A stretch of DNA of 64,000 bases from Nannochloropsis oceanica (Eukaryota > Sar > Eustigmatophyceae > Eustigmatales > Monodopsidaceae), in contig CP038124.1 of assembly GCA_004519485.1 (NCBI GenBank), forward strand, positions 228,387-292,386, read 5' to 3'. The notes under the pieces were generated by a model. The model saw only the letters and a program-made list of their open reading frames with translations. It ran no database searches and was not told the origin of the DNA. This document shows, in pieces, positions 48,018 through 56,970 of this stretch (its first letter is position 1; each line of letters opens with the position of its first letter). The translations under genes and the position numbers were made by a program.

Positions 48018-49318
48018 TCACTTCTTGCCCTTGCCCGTAAGTGCCGGCCAGGCTGCTTTGACATAACCCACCGCCGACGTTACTGTCAAGAAGGCGGAAA
48101 ATGCCAGCAAGCCAATCCCTACTTCTAGCAGTTTATGCGCAAATGCATCATGCAAGGCGAGAGGAGGTTGGACGAAAAGCAAGACTGACAGAGCAATCAT
48201 TTGTGTGGCTGTCTTGATTTTGCCCCAGTATCCCACAGCGACTGTATCACGGGCACCCTGGGAAGCCATCCACTCGCGTAGGGCAGAGACACCTATCTCC
48301 CGACAAATGATGATGGCAGTGGAGACGGTAACGATGGGAGAGTCAAGTCTGTCGGCCATGAGCACGAGAGCGGTGGCCACCATAAGCTGAAGGAGGAAAA
48401 GAAAAGGATGAGGGGGGCAGGGAGAGAGGAGACGATGAGTCGAGAAAGATAACAATGCCATCGTGGCAGCAAAGGGAGGGAAAGGGAAAGGGAGGGGGGA
48501 AGGAAGGGCTGGCTTACCTTATCAGCCACAGGATCGAGAAAGGCGCCGAGGGGAGAACTGAGGTTCATTCGTCGGGCAAGATAACCATCCAGCCAGTCAG
48601 TCATTGCGGCAAAAATAAACAGACCAGAACAAGCCGCATTGCGCCAGGACTGAATGTGATTCGTTGATTGTAGAAAGTCGGGAGAGAATGAGGGAAATAT
48701 GAACGTATTTGAGTCGTTTTGTTTCGAAAAGCAGCATGCAGTGCAGACACGTACTACGCACCACAATGACGCCACTATAGAGTGTGACTACTACTCACCG
48801 TATTCATATAAAAAATGCCCACTAGCACGGGAATGGAAAACACGCGCATCAAGGTCAAAATGTTAGGCAAATTCCACAGGGAGGGTTCGTTGCTACCGCC
48901 ATTCCTCCCCGCATTGGAGGGCGCGTTCTTGCCGCCACCCATCACACGTGCAAGTTTGGAAAAGTGAAAAGGTACAATCTTCTTGTTGCGGAGGCTATTG
49001 CTGCGAGGTAAGACGATCGGATGCACCTTGCCCACAGGGAGGGCGAAGGCGGAGGAGGCGGAGGAGGCGGAGGAGGCGGACGCGACTAAACCGAGCAGAC
49101 GAGCACTTCGACGGGACGAACGCAAGGCGGACAAGCTTTGAAAAGAGCAAAGAAGGCTATGAAGGAATAAAGGGGCGGGGGGCGTGAAGGGTAGGTATGC
49201 AGGGGCGTCTCGTACACGTGTCAAGAGCAACATCTCACCTTGGGCTTGTTATTGTCGCGCAGGTTGCGGCGGGAAGAAATGCAAGTATACTCTGTAGGAG
49301 CAGCTCACCTTTTCTCAT
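48018..49318 (-). CDS. CDP-diacylglycerol-glycerol-3-phosphate 3-phosphatidyltransferase (PGP synthase)
   Basis: Four-exon model: 49318..49239, 49135..48799, 48649..48518 and 48386..48018 (305 aa). The first step of phosphatidylglycerol synthesis: CDP-DAG plus glycerol-3-phosphate gives PGP and CMP at a membrane. The CDP-alcohol phosphotransferase motif is perfect: [23 protein letters not shown] (D-G-x2-A-R-x8-G-x3-D-x3-D). Upstream [22 protein letters not shown] and downstream hydrophobic helices fit PgsA. Model choice: exon 1 encodes [21 protein letters not shown], a signal-peptide-like start, and splices in phase. An unspliced alternative starts at 49233 (311 aa). Both keep [10 protein letters not shown], an ASAF-like plastid motif, so plastid targeting is likely; mitochondria are not excluded. 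Divergent from the LYR gene. Confidence 0.8.
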
Positions 49319-49669
49319 TTGGTTCTCTCTGTCGTGCTCGTCGTCACGGCTGCGCAGTTGGGTGGTTGAGTAAGTATAGAGTGAGAAGGAAGGCAAGCAA
49401 GCAAGCAACATCACGAACGGCGAGGGAGCGCAGCAACAGCGAGGGAGACAGATGCCTTCTTTCCCCCGAAAGTCACCAATGCACATCCACCATAAATTCA
49501 CTAGAAAGTGTAATCAGGCGCTTCTTCTTCTTCTTGTGCGTGTAGATGTCGTTTTTCGTCGTCACTCTCATGTAGAAAGTCCAGGGCAAGTAGGTCAAGC
49601 CAGCCAGCCTCCCCAACCCTCGTCTCTACAGTATCACAATGCTTTATCACTTATCAACCACAACACACC
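49319..49669. other. Divergent promoter region (PGP synthase / LYR protein)
   Basis: About 350 bp between start codons of opposite strands; 5' UTRs and a probable shared promoter. An unrelated short plus frame spans part of it. No further element recognised. Confidence 0.35.
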
Positions 49670-50507
49670 ATGCCATATAGACAGCCCCAGCTACGCGCAT
49701 CGGCCGTCACCATGGCTATGTCCTCGGCGCACGCCGCCACCCTCAAGAATGTTGCCGGCAAAAGCGCGGTGCAGGTAAGACGACAGCTTTTGTGTGCGTG
49801 AACAGAAGTTCTACATCAAAACGCACGTATCCGTGACTCATCGCTCTCTACGCATGATACAGTTGTACCGGGACTGTCTCCGGGTCGCTGACCACATAGC
49901 CAGCAAGGTGAGCATATTATTTAAAGCCCTTGGCTTGATTTCTGTCGAGCGTTCATGTGGCCTACGGAGCTCATTATTCCTTTTCCTTGACGTCCCCTCT
50001 TTTCCACTTCCATCTTCAGAGCCCCAAGGGCATCGCCTTGCGGAATATGCTTCGGTCGGAGTTCAAAAAGCACGCCAACGTAGAAGACGGCAAGCAGGTG
50101 GAGCAGCTTAAGATGAAGTGAGTCGTAGTTGTTTCAGGAAAGGTTCTAAAAGTGTCAACACAAGACATTTATCACTTTCTTTTCCTCAACACATGACAGC
50201 GCGGCAAGAGGGCTGGCCAACTACCTACTGTACGAGTCAGGAAGGTGCGTTTTTCTTAATTATTTTGTACAATACAATTTCTACTGGGTCCCTGATGTCA
50301 CTTTCTCATTTGATCGCATGCTACACCCCTCCTTCCTTCTCTCCCTCCCCTTGCAGCAAAGAGCCCAAGATCCGCGCCCGCATGAACAAAACCACCGCCG
50401 ACATGATCAAGCAATGCATGGACAACGCCAAGCGAGAACGAGAACGGAAAGAAAAGGTCGAAAAAGGAGAGGGTGCAGAATTAGAGCATGTCCACGTGAA
50501 AATCTAA
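49670..50507 (+). CDS. LYR-motif (Complex1_LYR-like) small protein
   Basis: Five exons: 49670..49774, 49863..49907, 50020..50117, 50200..50244 and 50357..50507 (147 aa), all in phase. Exon 2 starts with LYRDCLRVADHIASK, the Leu-Tyr-Arg tripeptide of the family. Then come GIALRNMLRSEFKKHANVED, the conserved basic/Phe helix, and QLKMNAARGLANYLLYESG. The C-terminus is highly charged (AKRERERKEKVEKGEGAE). LYR proteins are small helical mitochondrial factors that bind acyl carrier protein and help assemble respiratory complexes or Fe-S clusters; the specific member is not identified. A second in-frame Met at 49712 has a stronger start context (133 aa); the upstream 14 residues could form part of a presequence. 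Confidence 0.7.
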
Positions 50508-51262
50508 GAAGAGGTCGATACATTGATACGAGATGTGTAGTAGTGTAATGTGTGTGGGGTTGACCACGGGGGAAAGATATGAGGGAGACAAGGGTTCAAA
50601 ATGAAAACCAGAAAATATGATAAAGTGGTTGACCGTCGGTTGCTGTCGAAAACGTGCCCTTGCTTCTCTTGTCTTGTCTTGTTGCTTCTGTGTGTAACTT
50701 CGAGGAGGGCTTTTCACGGGACATGCCGAAACAGACCGACTGCGCATCATGCAGACCATTATGCACCCCGGAGCGTGGTGCTTGGATCCGATAAATTTGA
50801 ATCAGCCCGAACCTCGTGCCGCTCTAATATGCGTATGTGGGTCCTGGACGATTCGCTCGTGGTCTGCAGCTTTGAGCAACCTCCTACCTCTCGGCCAGGC
50901 CGTTGGACAGTCCCTGGCAGAACACGTCAAAAACGTTCTTCTGTGCCCTGGCTGCTTGACCACCCCAACACACGAGACAAGAGGGTTCAGAGAAGCACCC
51001 GATGAACAGCAGCGTTCTAATCCAGTTCCATAGAGGATGTAGTTGTCACCTTGCTTTTTGCGTGGCTGCCTCATGAGCTGTTCTGTTCCGGACAAATTGT
51101 CGATGAGATAATTGATTTTCACTTGAGTTTTCACATAAGCATCAGTTGCCCCATTCCCTTGGCAGGGATGTCCTTACCTTACCTTAAGCTACACGGGCGT
51201 ATGCCTTGACACTAAAAGTATTGCCCCACACTTCCTCTCTACTCCGCACAGTCTGACACAAG
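50508..51262. other. Intergenic region
   Basis: 755 bp head-to-tail spacer. A plus frame of 94 codons (50749-51033) with several Cys looks mildly protein-like but has no family match I recognise and no supporting splice context. Otherwise nothing seen. Confidence 0.35.
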
Positions 51263-53122
51263 ATGATGCTCATGTGTCCTACAGTCGATGTTCCCCTACG
51301 CGGCGAAGTCGTAGGCTTAGGGTTGGTCGTGGGCATCGGGGCCATCTTCATCTTCTTCCCCTTGCTTCTTCGCTTCCTTCCCGGCTTGCGGCGGGCGCTA
51401 CCAATGCATTACACACCCCTCTCGGACATTCCCGGCTGCCCAGAGCACTACGACGAGGCCTTGATCTGCGCGCTCTGCACCCTGCCGGATCCCAACAACT
51501 TCTTGACGGTCTACAGCTATCTCCCCCTCGATGACGGCGTCAGCTTCCGACACCCAAAAATGCCCAAATGTCGCTATTTCTCCATATCTCTTTATGCCGG
51601 CCTCTACGATCCCGTCCAAGACAAAGTCCCTCCCAGCTCTTGTGACCACGAGCTTGCCTACAACGAGGACGGCAGCTTTGACGTTGCCATCTGCGATGAA
51701 GAGGACAGGCCTGCTGACATCCCGAAAAGTAACTGGCTGCCTCGACAAGGTGTACGAGATGGCTTGTTTGTCGTGCGACGCTATGGCACGCTTCCGGGGC
51801 AACGAATCGATATGCCTTCTTTCTGGACCATGCACGCTAACAAACCTCGGCAGATCAAGCCTACCTACAGAAGCTTTTCCGGGGCACAGTACGCGGAAAA
51901 GGCCCCGGGGCATCGATATAATCGCTTACTTACTCTATTAAAGTATTTTGGGGTAGTTTACGCTATCCTGCTCTTCGTCGGGCGCTGGACCGTGGCGGAG
52001 GTGAACGTTGTGATTCTGGTCGCGGCGGCCTTGCCCGCGGGGCTCCTTCAAGTGTTGTATGTCAAGGGCTTGAACAGGGCGAAGAAAATGTGTGACAAAC
52101 AGACGCAAGGCAAGGTAAGTTAAAAGTGATCCATGCACCGCCTGATTTCTGTCCCCCACCCTGCCTCCCTCGATCGGAGGTATTGTTCATCTAAATTAGG
52201 TCCATTACCCATCACCACTTCTCTCCTTGCTCCACTCAATCCTTAATATGAACTCATCAACGCTCTCCTTCCATACCTCTGTCCTTCTCCCCCTTCTTCA
52301 CTCGTCCAGCTCCACGAATTTTTGGACCCGACCTCCCTCCTCACCTATGACGCCGAGTCCGCCAAAGCCCACCCCGAGCACAGATATTACTGCTGCATCT
52401 ATGATGCAAATCAAGGTACGTATAAGAGCAAGCACCATGCCGGCTTCCATTGGTTGTCCTCCCTTTATCCCGTTTTCCCTTCACCATTCCTCGAACAAAT
52501 GCAATCGCTGTGTCGAGTATGTAAGCCAACTAAGTTTCGTGTTGAGTAGAGAAGCTGCGTGCGTGTACCGGATCCTCCTCTACTCCTTTCCCTCTGTTCC
52601 TGTCAGTCAAGTTAACCTTTGAACCCCCCCCCTCCCTTCTTTCCTCCCTCCCTCTCGCCCTCCCTCTCGCCCTCCCTCCCTCCCTCCCTTCCTTCCTTCC
52701 TCCCTTCCTCCCTCCTTTAAGGCGACATTGTCATCACGGGTCACTTTTTCCCGGGGCAGCAGAAGATGTGGACTTTTGTGGTGTATGCCGAGAACGGTCT
52801 TCCGCACCACCACAACTTCAATGACGAGACCATCACCAGCACATCCACCGATACCATCTTTCCTTCGAGCAAAAATGGACAGATCGGGAGGGGGGGCGGG
52901 GGAGACGGAAGTTTGACGGCTCTGTCGTACAGGGTGGTGTTGACCAAGGACCCATTACGCATGCCCCAGGGACGGGAGAATGTGGTTGATGTGTCGAAGC
53001 TGCCGCGGGGGGCGGTGATTCTCCGTCTCATTTATCCGAATACGAAGGAAATTTTTGACCAGAGCAAGCCTGATGTGAAAGTGGTGTCGGTGCAGAAGGG
53101 AAGTTGCAAGAAGGAGGCCTAA
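51263..53122 (+). CDS. DUF1214-like membrane protein
   Basis: Three exons: 51263..52114, 52310..52415 and 52722..53122 (452 aa). One N-terminal transmembrane helix (VVGLGLVVGIGAIFIFFPLLL) and a pair near residues 230-270 (FGVVYAILLFVG, VVILVAAALPAGLLQVLYV) are visible. Between them, YFSISLYAG, LAYNEDGSFDVAICDEED and KSNWLPRQGVRDGLFVVRRYG match the DUF1214 pattern of a DGS strand, NWLP and 'l.lRlY'. After the second membrane segment, GDIVITGHFF, WTFVVYAENGLP and AVILRLIYP form another beta-rich unit that may be a second, degenerate copy. Function unknown; DUF1214 usually pairs with DUF1254 in bacteria and algae. The second intron ends in a long CCCT tract. Confidence 0.55.
52624..52717. repeat. 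CCCT/CTTC pyrimidine tract at a 3' splice site
   Basis: Nearly pure C/T over about 95 nt made of ccct, cctt and ctcgccct units, ending at the acceptor cctttaag of the DUF1214-like gene. On the complement it is a G-rich GGGA array. Confidence 0.9.
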
Positions 53123-53539
53123 CTTGCGAGTTGAGAAACTAAAGCCAGGACAAGCATTAATAAATAGATAGGTTTTTAGCATTTGCATGCAATTGAGAAG
53201 ACATTGTATAGAGCGGATCGCGTGAGGATTCTGCAAGGCGCGAAAGAGGAAAAGACGTGAGTGTGGGTGTAAAGTGGAATACGACATGAAAGTCACTGAT
53301 GTGAGAGCGTGGAAGAGATGTCCCAACCTAAAAGTGTGAAGACAACTGCAGGAGCAACCAAGAATAAGCAGGGTCTTTATCAGTGATTTCTTCACCATCC
53401 TTGCCATTTTTATGCCCAGCAGCACTGTCTTGTTCCCTTTTATGCTGTGCCTGTACTGACACTACACATTCATCTCCCAACCACGGATCCGACCATTTTC
53501 TTTCCCTTCCTTCCACCCTTATTGTCCCTCATTCTCAAT
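53123..53539. other. Convergent intergenic region
   Basis: 3' flanks of the DUF1214-like (+) and MCM-binding (-) genes. No gene or RNA recognised. Confidence 0.4.
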
Positions 53540-55792
53540 CTACTGCGCCACATTTCCTCCTTGAGTCCCTTTCACCCTTCTCCTCCTCTCCGCCTCCATC
53601 TGCTTCATCCTCTCCCAATGCCTCATCCCACACGTTTCACTGCCTCCCTCGCTCGCACACAACAACCTCGTCATCTCCAACCACCGTCCTAAATCTTCCC
53701 ACGTCAAAAGCTTTCCCTCCTCCGTCCCTCCCCCCCTCAGACTCACGTACTCATTCTCTGCCTGGCTTGCCAGCGCCTTGTCAATCTCCACCGGTAGACC
53801 AGACAAAGCAGCTAGATACCGACGAAGGTGGGACAATGTCTCATGTGTTGCCACCCTATCCAAGGACGATGGTAGCACTGCTGGTGTCGCTGCTCCTGCT
53901 GCTCCTTCTGCTCCTCCTGCTCCTCCTGCAGCTCCAGCTAAAACTACCGAAATAGCAGCAGCAGCAGCAGCAGGTACCAATGGCACTTCACAGAGCGCCC
54001 CTCCCGAAAATATGGACTTACTTTTTGAGACTACGAGTATTGGACAATCTGCCTCAAACTCCAGCTCGTAAAACCCAAAACTACACATGGTCTTCTGCTC
54101 CTCGATCAGCTTCTTCACGCATCGAACATTTGTCACACCTACCCCATCCAGCCTCCCTGTCTCCAAGCCCGTTTCGTCCAGTATCAAAGCCGTGCCTGGA
54201 CTCACCTGTAAGGACGTAGAAGATAGCAGCATGTTGCTGGTATAATCCTTACGGGGGATCCACTTGGTCGCATCGCTGAGGGACGGCAGGTCTACTTCCA
54301 TCCTCACGGCGCGGGCTACCACGCTCCCCAACAACTCCTGCAGTCCCTGGGCAAATCCTGGGATGAAAACGCGGCTCAGATTCAAAGACAAGGGTCCAAC
54401 GACTACTTCGCCTGCTGCTGCTGCTATTGCTCCACCTGCAGTGGCAGCAGCAGCGGTGGTCCGGAGACGCACGCGGGAGAGGAGGGAGAGAAGAAGGTAT
54501 TCGGCCGCGAGAGCATCCCCGGCTAGGGAGTTAGTGAAGTGAGTGAGTAGCTCAGTACGTGCTTGAATGATGGTATGGTTGGCCGGAATGAGGAGAGAAA
54601 GGGAACGCGGGGCTGGGGAGGCCGATCCGGTGAAAGCTTGAACAGAAGCCGAGGAGGACTTGTCGCTAGCAGCAGCAGCTGCTGCTGCGGCATCGGTGTT
54701 GAGAGGAGGGAGAAGGAGACTTGCCCTTTCCCAGAGTAGGACGTGCAACCGTGGCTCAAGAACGAGCATCAAATTATCTATGGCTGCGTCAGGGTCGCCC
54801 TCGTCCATCCCGACTGCTCCTCCCTCGGCACCTTCCCCTCCTCGTCCATCCATCATCGACATCATCTTTTCTTTCTCTGCGGCAGTGGTGTAGGACAGGA
54901 CCGCAAGCACATCCAATGCCTCGTTAAGCTTGGGAGGGTGTGGTCCGTCGTCTTCGCTGTCGTAGAAGTAGGTCAAGCAACGAAAAGGAGTGGGAGGAGA
55001 AGCGACGGATGTCGTCGCTGCTTTGGGCTTGGGAGGGGGCAGGGAGGTGGAGGAGGAAGGAGATGTTGTAGGAGTGGTGCTGGTGGTGGAACAGGAATCG
55101 TCCACAGCCATCATTGCATGACTTTCGCCGGAGCTGTCTTCCCTCCGGGCCATTTTGGGCCGTCCTTTGGCCTGTGTGTCTCCTTTCATCGTAGTCGGTG
55201 TGGTGCCAGCGACCACGGCATATCCCCCTCCGGCGCCCGCGCTCTCACTGGGTAAAGGCCTTTTATTGCTGCTGCTGCTGCTGCCGCTGGTGCTACTTTT
55301 ACTCCTGCTGTTCGTCATCGTCACCCAAGCAGCCTCTCCAGGGATAGGCCCCAAAATCAATGGACGGCGTTCCATGGTTTGGTGCGGCTGCCATTCCCCG
55401 CCGACAGACATTGCCTCCACTTCCTCCGCCGCCAACGTATCCCGATACATCGTGCAAAGCAGCTTACCCGTGCTTGGGTCTTTGTGTGCACCAACAAAAA
55501 ATTGCGGGTCGAGCATGTCGGTGACCATGCCCCGGAAACGGACGAGGCAGTGGTTGTGGAGGGGCCCGCCAGGAGCCGAGTCTTGGGGCCAGGTGGACGG
55601 CTGGATCAAGGGTATGGTTGAAAGCGCCTTGGGGTGTGTATGCAAGAATCTTCGGTAGGCATCTGCAACACGGGCGTGTGGAGAGGGTGTACTGGACGTG
55701 GTGGTGTTGGGGGAATGCAGGAAGCAGTCTTGGACCACGTTCAAAGGGGTCAGCAGGAAGTCTTCGGCAGGGGCTGTGGCACTGGAGCTCAT
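53540..55792 (-). CDS. MCM-binding protein (MCMBP/ETG1-like)
   Basis: Intronless, 750 aa from the Met at 55792; the frame stays open to 55999, but that extension overlaps the divergent SNARE leader and looks non-native. MCMBP binds the MCM2-7 helicase, helps unload or store it and supports sister-chromatid cohesion. Family features: LVRFRGMVTDMLDPQFFVG near the start, then FRCLTYFYDSEDDGPHPPKLNEALDVLAVLSY, VLLWERASLLLP, LSLNLSRVFIPG, and TGLETGRLDGVGVTNVRCVKKLIEEQKTMCSFGFYELEF. Low-complexity inserts between these blocks (Ser/Thr, Ala) lengthen it relative to the roughly 640-aa human protein. Closely divergent (254 bp) from the VTI1-like gene. Confidence 0.85.
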   Translation of the reverse strand: MSSSATAPAEDFLLTPLNVVQDCFLHSPNTTTSSTPSPHARVADAYRRFLHTHPKALSTIPLIQPSTWPQDSAPGGPLHNHCLVRFRGMVTDMLDPQFFVGAHKDPSTGKLLCTMYRDTLAAEEVEAMSVGGEWQPHQTMERRPLILGPIPGEAAWVTMTNSRSKSSTSGSSSSSNKRPLPSESAGAGGGYAVVAGTTPTTMKGDTQAKGRPKMARREDSSGESHAMMAVDDSCSTTSTTPTTSPSSSTSLPPPKPKAATTSVASPPTPFRCLTYFYDSEDDGPHPPKLNEALDVLAVLSYTTAAEKEKMMSMMDGRGGEGAEGGAVGMDEGDPDAAIDNLMLVLEPRLHVLLWERASLLLPPLNTDAAAAAAAASDKSSSASVQAFTGSASPAPRSLSLLIPANHTIIQARTELLTHFTNSLAGDALAAEYLLLSLLSRVRLRTTAAAATAGGAIAAAAGEVVVGPLSLNLSRVFIPGFAQGLQELLGSVVARAVRMEVDLPSLSDATKWIPRKDYTSNMLLSSTSLQVSPGTALILDETGLETGRLDGVGVTNVRCVKKLIEEQKTMCSFGFYELEFEADCPILVVSKSKSIFSGGALCEVPLVPAAAAAAISVVLAGAAGGAGGAEGAAGAATPAVLPSSLDRVATHETLSHLRRYLAALSGLPVEIDKALASQAENEYVSLRGGGTEEGKLLTWEDLGRWLEMTRLLCASEGGSETCGMRHWERMKQMEAERRRRVKGTQGGNVAQ

Positions 55793-56046
55793 GGCTTGCT
55801 GGGCTTGCTTGAGATGGCAGGCAAAGGGTGTCCTCCTAGTGGTGTAATTTGTATGGTCGGGATCGTTTGTGTCGTGAGGTCGACAGACACATGCGGAAAG
55901 AACACAGAAAAAGCAAGCGAAGCGACGCCGCCGGCGACTCGGACGAACAAGTAAGCGATGAGCGATACCATGCTCACCTCTTTGCATCGCACCACTCACA
56001 CCTCACACACTCTTTCTACACACAGAGCCGCTGCCGCTGTCGGGAG

Positions 56047-56511
56047 ATGATGGCAGCAAATTATCCTTCCGCGTCCACGTACGGTGCCGTGGAGGATCCG
56101 CGTGTGGTAAGTCCTCATCTCTTTCCGACCTCCCCACCCCGGCCATGCCGCTTGTCTGACTAGTGTTGTCGTCTTGCGGCACGAATTAACGGTCATGCTC
56201 ACACACCTATACTCTCACAGCATGATCGTACGGCATTGCTCAAGGGCACCATTCAGCTGACGAACGAGACGAATGAGCTGGCTGCGGGCATTGGGGAAAA
56301 CCTGCGGGAACAACGGACCTCCTTGGAGGACGGGTCGACACGCATACGAGAGATGAAGGGGTTTGCAGGGGAGGCACGGCGGCTTCTCAATCAAATGGCA
56401 CGGCGTGCAGCTTGCCACCGTGTCACATTGTGGGGCATCATTGTGTTCTTGCTGGTGTGTATCGGCTTGACCGTCTATCGACTTCTTACAAATCGCGGGC
56501 ACATCATATGA
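56047..56511 (+). CDS. Short VTI1-like Qb-SNARE
   Basis: Two exons, 56047..56106 and 56221..56511 (116 aa). A single SNARE motif (LLKGTIQLTNETNELAAGIGENLREQ, SLEDGSTRIREM, EARRLLNQMARR) is followed by one C-terminal transmembrane helix (LWGIIVFLLVCIGLTVYRLL) and a short lumenal tail. The layout NETNELAAGI, then LNQMARR just before the membrane, is typical of VTI1, which acts in Golgi, endosome and vacuole fusion. The N-terminal Habc-like three-helix domain of VTI1 is absent; the N-terminus is only 20 residues (with ASTYGAVED). It could alternatively be a BET1-like protein. No additional upstream exon fits. Confidence 0.65.
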
Positions 56512-56970
56512 GAGCAGAAAGCGAGGGCCAGGGAGGGGAGACAAGAAAGGCAATTTTGTCCAACCATCGTACATTTAGAAAATAATGTAAAACGATAGTA
56601 GCAGAGGGAGTGCGTAAAACAGGTGCATGGATGAGGACGACATTTTGTCATGCTTTTCTTGGCCTACGATTTGTTTGTTCTTTTGTGCTTCCTAAATTGA
56701 TTTGGTTCAGCATTGGAGAGAAGAGAAATGAAGACGCAAACACAGCATGCTTTTTCATGTATGATTACTTGATGGGATCGTAAATGCCGCCATAGATAGA
56801 CATGGAGAAAAATCGACATTTGCGCAGCTTGTGGGTGTCGGAAGCGGATGTCTTCGTGAGCGATGGAGTGGACAGAGCGAAAGCATTTCGTTGTATGATA
56901 CAAATAAATTTCTTTGTCTACATACGCTCGTTCTACCCTCCTTCCTCCTCCCAACGTCCCTCTTTTCCTC
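56512..56970. other. Convergent intergenic region
   Basis: 3' flanks of the VTI1-like (+) and AAA ATPase (-) genes; AT-rich, no coding signal. Confidence 0.4.

Noticed and set aside
50749-51033. 94-codon plus ORF with several Cys
   Set aside because: No family resemblance, no splice-supported neighbours, and it sits in a region likely to be UTR or promoter.
53540-55999. 69-residue N-terminal extension of the MCM-binding protein up to 55999
   Set aside because: Basic/Cys-rich and unlike the family N-terminus, and it runs into the divergent VTI1-like promoter; the Met at 55792 starts directly before the conserved region.
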